Assembly (NCBI GenBank): GCA_958450365.1
Contig: CAUEEP010000909.1
Location: 323,501-387,500 of the forward strand
Source of the DNA: Mesorhabditis belari
Taxonomy: Eukaryota; Nematoda; Chromadorea; Rhabditida; Rhabditidae
Length of the DNA stretch: 64,000 bases
Direction: 5' to 3'
The notes under the pieces are model-generated. The model was given only the letters and a program-made list of their open reading frames with translations, did no database searches and was not told the origin of the DNA. Below, piece by piece: positions 36,307 through 47,299 of the stretch. Position numbers and translations under genes: made by a program. The number at the start of each line of letters is the position of its first letter. Position 1 is the stretch's first letter.

Positions 36307-38086
36307 TGAACTCCCAAAAGTTTTCTTCGTTAGTTTATTTGCCCTATTCGAATGATACCATTCGAAACTCGAAACTTTCTTAGAAGGTTCAAGAACTGAA
36401 CTCATTTCGAAACTTTCAAACAACAAACATTTTTTCTAAACTTACTAAACTCTTTTCTTTTCATTGTTACCAAAACGGAAATCTTTTCACTCCAAAAAAA
36501 CTTCGATAAGCAATTGCAAATGAAATGTTTTCCCTATTTTCTTTTATTTTCTCTCGCAACAACTTGACATCATTTTTTCACTTTCATTTTCCAACATTTT
36601 TCTAGATAATCACCACAAAATCCGTGAGTGGAAAGTGGCAAAGTCATCATTTACAGAAAAATTGACGTTGGAGAGAGAAATAAGCCAGGGTGGGGATCGA
36701 GTAATCTTTGCAAAGATTACACGATTTCGGATATTCTGTGCACTTATGGCATGATATGGCATGAGTTTCGAATGTTTATGAATGCCATGAGTTTTAGATT
36801 TTGGTTTTAGGAAGCTCTTTTGAAAGCTTTTGGAGTAGTAAGGCTAATAATTTCAAGAGTTTTCACTCGAAACATCACAGACAAAGTTCATGAACCGTGC
36901 CTCCTTTAAGAAACTATATTTTCATATCTGGTCTCAGCTGCAGCTTTTCGATGAGCGTAAATTGTTCACCGCTCATTCATCTTTCCTTTTCCTTTCCTTT
37001 CCTTTCCTGTTCCTGAAATTATCCCTTCCACCCCCACAAGATGTTTCCGGATTGTGAAGAACAAAAAACAGCTTTTCTTTTCAAAATGATGTGGATAAAT
37101 AAAAAAGAAATGTCGTATCATTCTAGCAAAATGGTTTCAGAAAAGATTTTTTAAAAGAATCAGCTTTTTTCCTTTCTCTTTGGGTAGCTGTTTTTGGGGG
37201 ATAGACGAGAGTCGCACGTCAGTTGAAACCGAGATCAAGAGGCGATTGTTCAAGTGGCCATTCTTCACATTCATTCAATTTCCATTCTGCTTCACGATCT
37301 TTACTTTCTTGAGGGATTTGTGTTGAGTCTTTTTTGCTTTAAAGTTTCACAGTTAATCTTCTTTGCTTGATGATGCTCAGATGAGATTTGATGCCAAAAA
37401 AAAGTGATGTCCGCGGTCAGGGATTGCTTGGTTTCCATTTACAATTGTAAAATAGGTAAGTAATCAAAACCTTGATAAAAGTGAAGATCATTGATCTCTT
37501 TTTGAACATTTTTATTGACTTATCCAGTGAACAAGTAAATATTCAAACATTTTCTGGACAAACACACTGAAATCATTGTTTTTGGTAGCTTTCTCCTTTT
37601 CACCCACTCGTTTCTTCGTTTCTTCTACACTTTGAGTTTTTTTCCCGTGTAATTGAATGAACGAGAGTATTTCTACGTGTACACTTCTTTCATTTTCCAT
37701 TCTTATAATATTTCCAATTACGATGGATTGAGAACCTCGATTTACTTATATAATCTTTCAAAAATTCCTTTTTCTTTTGCAATTCAAATTTCCTCGAGTT
37801 GCTGTCGACCTTTTCTTGTATTTTCCCCGTGGATTTGTGAATAATTTTTGGTGTTGAACCAAGGCTCAATGAGTTTTAGAGAGATTCTCGCAAAAGTCAT
37901 TCAAAACTTATCATCTCAAGAACATTTTATTTCATTTTTGGAAAATTTGCTTTTTACTTTTGTTTTCTGGGGTTTTTTTTGATGAGTTCTGCTTTATATG
38001 ACTGTTATTGTGGCTCTAGTTTTATTGTGCCTGAGCCTCTAGCTCTAGTTATTTGACTTATCATATTCCAGGTAACACACACAAAA

Positions 38087-39580
38087 ATGTCTTCAACCTT
38101 AAACAGTCGGGTCCCCATTCTCTCAATATTGGCCACTCTTGTTTCATTGTCACTTCTGATATCAATAGTTCACTCACAGGAAACAATGCAGGTGAAACAC
38201 TTTGAGATAATTGAAAAGATCAAAAATTTGTCAGATCTTAACTGATCAAATGTTAATCTCATTTCCAGAGGCATCTCGATTCGTCACTTTTCATTTCACC
38301 CTCAAATTTCGATGAAGTTTTATTGAGACCTGTGGTTAGTTGGGATTGTTTTAAGCCAAACAATTTCAATTTCAGAAACGAATGAGTGAAGATGATGAGG
38401 AATGCAAATCGAAAAAGAATGCTTTTCCTATTTTGGCTCATGTTTTGGAAGAGGTTGGTGAAAGTCTAGATCGAGAATGATACTGTAGACTGATTGCAAG
38501 CTAATAACCCTTAAATAAAAGTAAGGAATGGGAAAGAAAGATTTCCAGAGAGGGGATTGAACCCTCGACCTTTGATTTCCCTTGCTTTCCGGGCAGATGC
38601 TCTAACCACTGAGCTTTTCGGTATCTTGGCAGAAGTTGGCACGCGTGCATCGAATGTACCATGTAATCTAACTTCTCCATTTCTTTTCAGGTGTGTTTAT
38701 TGTGCAATGAATTATATTCCCATGTGGAGGCAAATGTGAGAGCAAGATGCAGGTAGACCATTCGAGAGATTACGTAAAATATAATTGGGATTAAAGAAGG
38801 AATTCATGGGCAAGACTCTAGTTCTGAGAGTCGAAGATCGGAGTGATTTCACTTTTGATATTTTGATCTCTAGAAGATTTGATTTGACATACAGCACTGG
38901 ACAATGAAATATCATATTTGAAAAACGATCGTCACTTTAGCGCGTCTTTAACTCCCTTGTCTTTGAGTTTAAACTATTGGTGTTATACATTTTCTGAAAG
39001 CTCTTTTCAAGGGCTACACAATGGTAATTTTAATATTTAAAAATACGGTAAAGACAAGAGATTTACAGACGCGCGAAAGTGACGACCTTTTTTAAAATAT
39101 GATATTTCATTGTCCAGTAGTGTATGTCTTGTAATAAAAAAATGAAGGAATTGGCAAGAAAAAGTAGACTTGGAGATTGAACCTTTTGCCTTTTGCAAAA
39201 AGCAAAAGATGTGATGAATCCATTGAATTTAAATTTTAAATAAAACCCCTTTTGCACCTTTTGCTTTCCGAGCAATTGCTCTAACCACTGAACTATCCGG
39301 TATCATAACTTGTCCAGAGAAAGAAGAAAAGAAGAAAGAAAGAGAAGTCAGTTAACCATTGTATCTTCGGGATTGAGCATACTATGCATTATTGAAAGAA
39401 TACTACGATATCTAACTATTACAGATTGTGATATAAATCAGATTGTAACCAGGAATCCAATAGATTTTCACATAAACTTTCCCTTTCAGGGCGAATTGTT
39501 TCAAAAATCCGATGGTGGGCAAATGTATGGCTCGATTTGCGCCAAGAGATGTGATGGATCCAGAGAAGTTCCAATTTTAA
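38087..39580 (+). CDS. ITP/CHH-family neuropeptide precursor, 133 aa
   Basis: Secreted hormone of the ion transport peptide / crustacean hyperglycaemic hormone family. Exons: 38087-38191, 38269-38334, 38376-38453, 38691-38752 and 39490-39580 (TAA), all in phase. A signal peptide (about residues 1-30, LSILATLVSLSLLISIVHS) precedes a propeptide and a Lys-Arg cleavage site at the start of exon 3. The mature part has six Cys in the family order: EEC, then VCLLCNELYSH, RCRANCF and GKC. The spacings C-x2-C, C-x3-C-F and C-x8-C equal those of CHH/ITP; the C1-C2 and C3-C4 spacings are two residues longer than in the arthropod sequence I compared. No C-terminal amidation Gly is seen. A tattccag acceptor 15 bases before the ATG suggests trans-splicing. 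Introns 3 and 4 carry tRNA-like sequences, and intron 4 also carries a MITE. Function in worms is inferred from family only. Confidence 0.85.
38546..38632 (-). repeat. tRNA-like sequence in an ITP-like intron
   Basis: Minus strand: A-box AGCTCAGTGGTTAGAGC and B-box GGTTCAATCCC in correct order, with a long spacer between them. A relative at about 39175-39302, also minus strand, has the same A-box region (AGTTCAGTGGTTAGAGC) but an insertion of about 60 bases. Degenerate; probably tRNA-derived repeats. Confidence 0.4.
38892..39122. mobile_element. 231-bp MITE in the last ITP-like intron
   Basis: TA flanks and inverted ends CAGCACTGGACAATGAAATA / TATTTCATTGTCCAGTAGTG. The arms extend inward (gacgctaaag-type blocks gtcactttagcgcg and cgcgcgaaagtgac). 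No coding region. Confidence 0.82.
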
Positions 39581-40299
39581 ACCAAATGACCACCTTTTTT
39601 CATCTAATCCCTTCAAGCTTGCCTTAGAAATCATCGATAATCTCTTTTTTTAAAAAACAAAGAAAATAATTTTCTATAGGCACTCGATTTTTGTACATTT
39701 TCGAAAAGAATCTTCAATATGTGATCTCCTTGCAGAAATCCCTTCTCTTCTTTGATCTCAAATCCATTTAGTCATATCAGAAAATGAAAATGATTCAAAA
39801 GTTAGTGATAGATTCAATATTATGCATTCTGCAACCAATTTTTGTCTTTTTTTTCTTTGAGCTTTGATTTGCCATCAGTTTATTTGCACACGAGTTGAGC
39901 AGAGGATAAAATAAACATTTGATAACAGATTTGACAACGAATAAAACAAAATAGAACCTACAAAATGCAAAAATCAGAGCTTTCATGAGTACAAAGGGTT
40001 ACGATGTCTATTTTGAAGATTACCATAGAGATATCATAGAATCACAGCCGGAAATTAGAGTACAATTATACAAACAGAGAAGCCTAACGGCTGCTTCTTC
40101 TGGTTGCCGTTTTAGGATTTTTTTATTTTTTTAGATACGGAAAAAATTAATGTCGTGTTTGTGGGTCTCATTTTCCGGCGTTGCCTACGCGGCTGCAGAT
40201 GCTTATTGATATTGGGTCTTTTTATGTATTTCATTTGTGTATATTCTCAATTTTCTTTTCTGTTTAACACTTTTGCTTAGAACTTTCTTAATGGTTTTT

Positions 40300-40775
40300 T
40301 TAGATTTTTTTACATCGATGAAAAATCGAGATTTTCGCCTTCTCTTCTTGAATGAGTTCAAGCTTGGCCACAATGCGTCAGAAGCGTCCCAACACACCAA
40401 TCAAGCTTTTGGAGAAGGCAAAGCTGAAGTTCCAGCAGTTCACCGCTGGTTCAAACAATTCCGGGAAGACGACGAGGATCTTAATGACAAGGAAGGCCGC
40501 GGACGTCATGTTAGTCTCGACAATGACGAATTAAAGGAGCTGCTAGAAGGGGATCCCAGAACAACTGAGGCAAAATTAGCAACGCACTTTGGAATTCTAC
40601 ACACAATTGGGAACCATTTCAAGAAAATCGAAAAAGTAAAGAAGTTGGAAAAGTGGGTGTCTCATCGGTTAAAAGAATATCAAAAATTGCACCGCTACCT
40701 CACATCATATTCATTGCTGATTCGTAATCAAAAGGAGCCATTTCTGGATCGAATTTTAACTTGTGATGAATAATG
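40300..40775 (+). mobile_element. Mariner remnant, N-terminal half
   Basis: The frame reads the helix-turn-helix half of a mariner transposase: LLFLNEFKLGHNASEASQHT, WFKQFREDDEDL, KKLEKWVSHRL and then EPFLDRILTCDE, where a TAA follows at the place of the family's Lys-Trp (DEKW). Downstream it runs into an oppositely oriented mariner. Dead copy. Confidence 0.85.
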
Positions 40776-40789
40776 GATAACCGAAAACG

Positions 40790-41720
40790 CAAAGGCTAGA
40801 CAAAGGACAACCACCGAATCCCTTTCCGAAGCCCGACCACCAAACACTGAAAAAAAGCTTCTTTGGGTGTCTACACCAGGGAGCAATATCAGGCGAATAT
40901 GGCGAATAAGGCACAAGGTTCCAGCCTAATTCTTCTATCGTGTTTTGAGCCAAGTTTGATGTGCGTACCGGGCATTGTCAGCGAGCAAATGTATTGTTCT
41001 TGGTTTAACACCTTTTTCTCGTAGAATTTCATCAGCTTTCTTCAGCTGTTCGGTGTATATTTGAGAAGTGATAGTTTTTGAAGATTTTCATAATTCAAAA
41101 TAGACGATTTCTTTTATATTCCAAAAGACCGACAACATAAATTTCTTTCCGTGAAGATCTGGATGTGGGTCGGAATCGACCTTTCTCCTTTGCTCAACCA
41201 TTGTCTTTTGTGTGTTGTGTTATCAAAATATATCCACTTTTCGTCCATCGTCAAGATGCTTTCAAAAAACACTGCCCGTAGCCTTTTTCAATAGAATCCG
41301 AGACAATAAAACTTGATTGCCTTTGATTTTCGGGGATAATTCAGGTGGACCCATTGGCCACAACGATTCCTTTTTCCAATGAGCGAAAGGTGTCAAGAAA
41401 CGGTGCTCAGACCACATTTAAATTATTTGGCTAATTCGGGCTAAAAGTTTGAGTTGGATCCGACTCGACAATCTCCAGCAGCTCTGCATTATCGAAGACA
41501 ACTAGACAATATCCATGAGGCTCACCTTCCAAGCTCTCACCTTCACGAAAACGTCGAAGCCATTCCTTACAAGTCCTTTCACTCAAAATGTTTTCTCCGA
41601 ATGCTTCACAAAGACTCAACGTCGATGTGCGACTTCGATGCTAATTTCTTCATTTTGAAGTCATGAAGAAGGCACGTCCGCAACATGAACTTTTGATTCG
41701 TCATCTTGTATCTGAAATTA
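40790..41720 (-). mobile_element. Mariner remnant, opposite orientation
   Basis: Minus-strand pieces appear in order but in changing frames: LCEAFGENILSERTCKEWL and EIVESDPTQTF (41620-41430), a DEKW-type block near 41240, and YSPYSPDIAPW with FFSVWW near 40900-40830. It therefore covers most of a transposase, with several frameshifts. It meets the plus-strand remnant tail to tail at about 40780. Confidence 0.75.
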
Positions 41721-42068
41721 TTTAATATTCAATGGTAGCAATAGTGGTGAAAATAATTAAAATAAATAAGCAATAATAATACAATAGAATACAATTTAAA
41801 CCGGACCATCACACTTTCAAATAAAAAACTTTCGTCCTCAAAAGTCATCCGCAATTTCTTTTGTAAGTACCTAATGTCAACTTTTCAAAGCAGAGTTTTT
41901 CTATAAACTTTTTCATTAGATTGCTTAAAATAGCTTGTCTATTAGTTGGCCTATTGAAAGTTTCCAAAGACATGGTTTTCCTTATTGAAAATGGAACCTG
42001 CTGACTCAAGAACTATTCAACTTCTTCTATAAAAGACTCTAATAATTTTCATTTTAGCAAGCTCAAAG

Positions 42069-45000
42069 ATGTATTCTTTACTTTGGTAAGTTAATAAGTT
42101 TAAAGTAATGCATTCTGATTGCTAGGTTGGCTCTGTTAGCCTCATCCGTTTTGGGAGATCAACCGGATAAAACTCCTTTCATCAAGCAGTACATTCGAGA
42201 ACATCTAAAGAAATTTGTGGTGGATCGACCAGTTGACGAACAAATTGATCCATGTGATAATTTCTTCACTCATGTAAGTAAACTCAGTAGTGTTAACTAT
42301 TGCTAATTACAATTAGCGACTACTTATAACTGCTGATAAATCCATTTGCTGCTTTTTGTATGTTTTATGTTAATAATCAGGTTTGCCCAACTACAATCCG
42401 CAAAGAAGAATCTCCTAGAGAAAGAGCTGCTTCCCAGGAGTTCATTGACCATCTCGACAAGCTTGTGACACCAACACAAGTGGAAAAAGAGACAGTAAAA
42501 AAGAAAAAATTTTTTTAAGACATAAATTCATTTAGAACCTTCGCTTTCTCCGCGCTCTTAGACACCATATAGCTATAATGAAATACCTGAATGATGATGA
42601 GTCGCTAAAAATGCTACGAGAACAATTTGAACGAATGACTGAGACGATCATTTCGCAAGTAAACGTGAGTCGTAAAATCCGTAAAATCCATATATTCAAT
42701 TTCCGCATCTATTCAGTGTTTTTTTCAAACTTCTCTTGTTTATTAGGTAGGTGGCTTTCTGTTCTATAAGATTTATAGACTACATATGATCTAGAAGAAA
42801 TGGTTATAAGGTTTTCCAGACTTGGTCGGACGTGGTCCGGGCTGAAAACTATCAGAGATGCCAGGTCATTACAGTACATCTGCTGTTTCACCTGGTTACC
42901 CAAAGCTTGGCTATTTGCACATCTCTGGTTATAAGCTACCTATAATATAAAAAATTTTTGAAGCAAAAAGCAAAAGAATTGGCAGCGAGAGGAGTCGAAC
43001 CCGCGACTGACCTCTTCCGTTTGTTTGAGAGACGCGCGCGTTAACCACTCGGTCATGCTCTGGCGCAGTGCGAGCGCCCTTGTCCCTAGTCCACACGACC
43101 GGCGTCGTCACTTTTGATTTTTAAGAAATTTAAAAACATGTTGCAGAACTACATGAAAGTTTAAGCCAAACTAACTATAAATCATTGGAAACGACCCACT
43201 GAGTACGGAGGAAGAGTGCGCACAGACAGACAGACACAGCTCTTTTACATATAGTAGATAGGCTTTATGTTCTTATCCCAAGCACATTCACGGTGAGGTT
43301 TTTTGCTTTTGCGTAAATTATTTCCCTTCCAGCTCATCTAAAAAACGTTCACAGGCAACCGATTTACTTAAGTTAGAGGTCAAAATGAAGAGTGATGTTT
43401 GAGGATCATTTATCTGAAAACAGATTAAAGAAATATTGACTTTGAAGAGAGTTATGAACCTTTGAAGGCAAATTAATTCCCGGGTCACCCGTGATCTGGG
43501 GAAATTTCTTATGCTAAAACATTCTAAACTTTCTTCAAACTGAATATTTCTCCAATCTGTTTTCAGATAAATGATCTGTGAAGATTGCTCTTTATTTTGA
43601 CCTCTACCTTAAGTAAATCGGTTGCCTATGAACGTTTTTAGACGAGCTGGAAGGAAAATAAGTACGGAAAAATCAAAAATCAAAAAAGCGCGCCGTGAAT
43701 GCGTTAAACACGTACAATAACATTAAAAAATAACGCAAATATAATTAATTTGCAGAAAAGTTGGCCTGATTTGCAAAACTCAACTGTTGATGATCTTCGG
43801 CATACCGTTGCAAGGCAGAATTTCTTCTCCGGTTTGATCAATGTTGATGTTTTGCGTCTTGAACATTTGCTCGAGTCCTTAAACGGAATGTACGCAGAGG
43901 TCAAAGAAAAAAGGTTATTCTTATAGATTCTTTACTGTTGTTGAAATATTGTGTGAAAGTGTAAAAGTTCCGGATTCTAAGAAGAATTTTAAGCTGTTTA
44001 TATTGCAATTTTAGCGAACAAACTTTTGCCAAACGAGTGATCGATAGGACTATCAGTTGCTTGTCATCCCTTTACAAACCTCTTACAAGAGCAATTGCAT
44101 ATGATTTGTACCCACAATCTATGAATTTTTTTGATTATCAAATGCCGACTTTGTTTAACCTTTATTTTCTCCTTTCTGCTAAAGAAGACGTGGCTGTCAA
44201 GGTAAATAGAACATGAGATTTTAAGAATAAAAACTCTAGTACGGCTCAACGCTTGCTGTGGCTGGACACGAGATGCATCATGCTATTTTGGGTGAGCTTG
44301 TTAGTAACGACTCCAGATTGACATCTCATGGAATTTGTCTGAGCAATCACATGAAAACGATTTTCGATGAATTTGTGAACGATGAGGTAGTCCAAAAAAG
44401 AACAACAATAACAGAGACAGGAGAACTTTTGGGACTCCTAGGTAACGTTAACAGTAGCTTCCAGACGCGTGAATTCATTGGCATCAAAAGCGGAAATTTA
44501 ACTTATGCGGAAGATTCACCGGATTTTGAAGGGCTACACTCTGCTTATTTCAGCCTTGTTAATACTCCCGGAATCGATATGGAGGTATTTCGGGTTTAAT
44601 CTATCATTATGCAACAAGAATGCAGAAGTAATATGTTAGTATCGTGCGTAGCTTGTGTTCCTATTGAGTAACCTTGAGTAAATTTGCATAAGTAATTTTT
44701 TACTAGAGTAATGCCTTGAGTAATTGTCAAGTAATGCTATTCTAAAACGCGCCTTTGCGCGAAAAAAACTAAAAACGAAAACTAAATACTTTCGATAACG
44801 ATAAGTGTCGATAAGCTTTATTTACCCATGAAAAGTTGCTATTGGGTTGGTGAATTGAAAACTGCCGGACTTTGAACTAAAATTTATTCAACATAAAACC
44901 ATAAATTCATTCCAAATAATTTCCATTATTATTGACGACTTCTGCCCATTTTACAGGTAATTTGCGGATTCCTCTTTTGTGGTAGGATTTTGGTTTGTGT

Positions 45001-47043
45001 GTGAGACAAGTGTGAGACTCAAAAATCGAGGACTGGAGATGTCCCAGTTTGAGCACTTTCTTCAAAAGAAACCCATTTTGGTGTCAATAGAAAAGTTGTA
45101 GAGAATCAAAAATTAGGCTTATAGCCAAATTTCCAAAGAGATACACTTAGTAGTTTCGCTTAAAATGCAAGTTTTGTGAAAATTCGTAAATTTGGCATTT
45201 CTTGAAAACCAGTTTTTGAATCGTTCTGAAAATTTGGATATAAGTTTCATTTTTGATTCTCCACAACTTTTCTATTGACACCAAAATGGGTTTCTTTTGA
45301 AGAAAGTGCTCAAACTGTCACCTATGACAATAGCCGGCAGTTTTCGATTCACCAACCCAATATGTATAGGTTGTATCCGATTTGGATTGAACTCGCCGCA
45401 GATATCTGATTTGGATTGAAACATTATTTCACAGTAGGGTGTCATGCTTTTAAAAGGTTTTTAATCATTTACTAGAAATTTTATAGAGGTTTAACTCTGG
45501 CAACCTAGAACAGTCCGTTAGCACCACCTTTGCCCAAAAAGGCTTTCCTGTATTTTAATGTAAATTCAATTCAAAACCCTTTATTTAATTAGCGGCAGCT
45601 TTATCGTAAATGGAAATATTCATAAACAATAAAATAACTGGTTAAGTCAGCAAATTGATGAAACTACCCCTTCAGCGATAAAAACAATGTAACTAAACAA
45701 AATGTAATTGTGACAATGTATATAAAAACATGGAAAAAACAACTATTTGTTCTTGCAACTAAGACTGCGATGGCATCTGGAATTGCAGAGGTGACCACTT
45801 TCTTTCATTCTGTCTTTGCGTTCGTATTGGTTTCACCACGACTGTTCTCTTTGGATTTTGACGCTTCATTTCGCATTCTTTGCAGAGATTGACGAATAGA
45901 GTAATTATTTCTCTAAAAGAAGGTGAAGCAAAAGCACAGCCAATTACATACTTTGAAATATCATAAAATTCGCTGAGTCCTTTCCACATCACGCGTGTCC
46001 AATTTTAACAGGCGTTTGGTAAAGAATGTTGAAGAGTTCTTCTTGTTGAATTAGTCGTTGCCTTTCTGGTTCGCTACCGGCTTTCCGTCGTTTGTCTTCG
46101 TGATAAAGTGTGACTCCCGTGTTTTCAATTGAAAAAGTATTCGGCTTTCGGGATTTGGCTCGTCTTTTTTCGCTCCAAGAAGCTGTTGAATTTCTCGTAG
46201 AAGCGTGGCTCCATCTGTAAAACAACAACGTAAAATAAGGTAAACAGCATAAAGACATAAAAAATACTGAAGCATGTCAAAACGAGTAAATAAACTACTT
46301 TTTTGGGCAAAGGTGATGCTAATGGACTGTTCTAGGTTGCCAGAGTTAAACCTCTATAAAATTTCGAGAAAATGATTAAAAACCTTTTAAAAACATGACA
46401 CCCTACTGTGAAATAATGTTTCAATCCAAAGCAGATATCCGCGGCGAGTTCAATCCAAATCGGATACAACATATAAAATAGCATTCAAAAGCTGACATTC
46501 TTGGCTTTTCAATGAAACAATTTGCAGATTGATAGCTTTCTAGAAACCGAGATCTGAACATGCGCATGCCGTTTGTATCGATAATATCGATAAGCAAGTC
46601 TAGTTGTAGTCTTTGCCTTTAAATCCGGTTTCTATAAAAAGGACAAAAGAATAGCTGCTTGTTGACTGATTGCTCGTTTATAAAGCCTGCTATTCAGGAA
46701 ATCCCGTATAAAGAATTGGGATTCACGAGAAGAAAATTGTTTTATTACGCATATGCCTCTCTGCGATGCACTGATTCACAAGATCTCAATAGGATGTTGA
46801 GTTTTGTTTAAAGATTTTTGGCAACGATTTTTTCAGCGGTGGAGATCATTCACCTTCATTTGTTCGTGTACTTGGCACATTTACTCTCTCGAAGAATTTT
46901 ATGGAAACTTTCCAATGTAAACCTGAATCAAGAATGAGAAAGATTTATGTAAGTTTACTTTTAAAACAAAAAATTGATAACTTTAGGATGCGGCCGATCC
47001 AACGAAATGCAATCATTTGGGCGAGGCGCTGAGAAAGAAATAA
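42069..47043 (+). CDS. Short neprilysin-like M13 metallopeptidase, 454 aa, 10 exons
   Basis: Secreted zinc peptidase of the M13 family, which clips peptides outside cells. Exons: 42069-42085, 42126-42273, 42381-42494, 42536-42664, 43756-43913, 44015-44201, 44240-44584, 46698-46795, 46837-46948, 46987-47043; phases agree. A signal peptide MYSLLWLALLASSVLG is followed by the family DPCDNFF motif. The zinc site is AGHEMHHAIL (HExxH), the downstream glutamate motif is AEDSPDFEG, the conserved aromatic stretch is RKLFYYAYASLRC, and the C-terminal substrate-site motif is DHSPSFVRVLGTF. It is much shorter than the usual 700-plus residues: the N-terminal domain is reduced and the NAYY substrate motif is not evident. 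Activity is thus uncertain, though zinc ligands are kept. AATAAA occurs about 20 bases after the stop. Two introns are swollen by repeats. Exon 4 could end six bases earlier. Confidence 0.87.
42981..43262 (-). repeat. tRNA-like sequence plus GACAGAC/TATAGTAGATA end, in M13 intron 4
   Basis: Minus strand 43064-42981 carries A-box GACCGAGTGGTTAACGC and B-box GGTTCGACTCC, a class II-like length, but no clean acceptor stem. Upstream of it on that strand, 43262-43215 reads tatctactatatgtaaaaga then tgtctgtctgtctgtgcgc. The same arrangement is found at 26544-26830. Confidence 0.5.
43278..43708. mobile_element. 431-bp MITE in M13 intron 4
   Basis: Inverted arms of over 100 bp: cattcacgg, ttcccttccagctc, aacgttcacaggcaaccgat, gaggtcaaaatgaagag and atcatttatctgaaaacaga on the left match reverse complements on the right (tctgttttcagataaatgat, atcggttgcctatgaacgtt, gagctggaagg, ccgtgaatg). 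No coding sequence. Confidence 0.82.
44842..45360. mobile_element. Deletion derivative of the mariner at 10.6-11.9 kb
   Basis: TA flanks (44840-44841, 45361-45362) and ends TTGGGTTGGTGAATTGAAAA / TTTTCGATTCACCAACCCAA. The first 150 bases match 10622-10775 nearly base for base; the transposase is replaced by a fold-back whose arms include accaaaatgggtttctttt and aaaagaaacccattttggt. A 519-bp non-autonomous relative, in the 2.1-kb M13 intron 7. Confidence 0.9.
45371..46470. mobile_element. 1.1-kb element with 150-bp inverted arms and coding-like cargo
   Basis: 45371-45520 (ttgtatccgatttggattga, acattatttcacagtagggt, ggtttaactctggcaaccta, gaacagtcc) recurs as its reverse complement at 46320-46470. 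The enclosed 0.8 kb holds minus-strand open frames including a signal-peptide protein (46051-46275). It begins ten bases after the mariner derivative, inside M13 intron 7. No transposase found. Confidence 0.8.
46051..46275 (-). CDS. Possible small secreted protein (74 aa) inside the inverted-repeat element
   Basis: ATG-started frame with a hydrophobic leader MLQYFLCLYAVYLILRCCFT followed by a polar part (GATLLREIQQLLGAKKDEP, then ESRILFQLKTRESHF) ending in a stop. A second open frame (45989-46258) overlaps it, and a third (45759-45992) follows with possible splice sites (TTTCAAA/GTATGT and TTCTTTTAG), so the true gene structure may be multi-exon and is not resolved. No family recognised. It is antisense to and nested within the M13 gene. 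Confidence 0.35.
   Translation of the reverse strand: MLQYFLCLYAVYLILRCCFTDGATLLREIQQLLGAKKDEPNPESRILFQLKTRESHFITKTNDGKPVANQKGND
46480..46606. mobile_element. Single-arm copy of the 22.6-23.2 kb MITE
   Basis: Contains caaaagctgacattcttggc, caatttgcagattgatagct, gaaaccgagatctga and gtttgtatcgataatatcga, all present in the right arm at 23060-23185. Only one arm is present. Confidence 0.8.
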
Positions 47044-47299
47044 AAAGGAAAAGAAATCATAAATAAAGTTTCATAAAGTTGATAATCATAAAATGGCTCA
47101 CAATCAAGTGCAAATTCCAGTTTTCTGCTAAAGAAAAACAAATGAAAACTCTTTAAGCATTTAAAATAACTCGTTGTTTGTTGGCTAAAAAAATATTTTT
47201 AGAGAAATTACGATAAACCCAAAGGACATAATTATGGAATATTTGTTGTGATCTAATTAATTTTGTTTGAACATGTTTTCCTATTGTTCTTTTCTGAAT

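Larger units (their letters stand above)
33816..38086. other. Gene-poor stretch upstream of the ITP-like gene
   Basis: Apart from a 15-base tandem repeat (34514-34582), a tRNA-like/GACAGAC repeat end (35650-35735) and a mariner scrap (36049-36306), I see no exon. The last 300 bases before 38087 presumably hold the promoter of the ITP-like gene; no specific site is recognisable. Confidence 0.4.

Noticed and set aside
45710..45892. Plus-strand frame with KKQLFVLATK as the missing M13 exon
   Set aside because: The exon at 46698-46795 (RKLFYYAYASLRC) matches the family better and has correct borders and phase.
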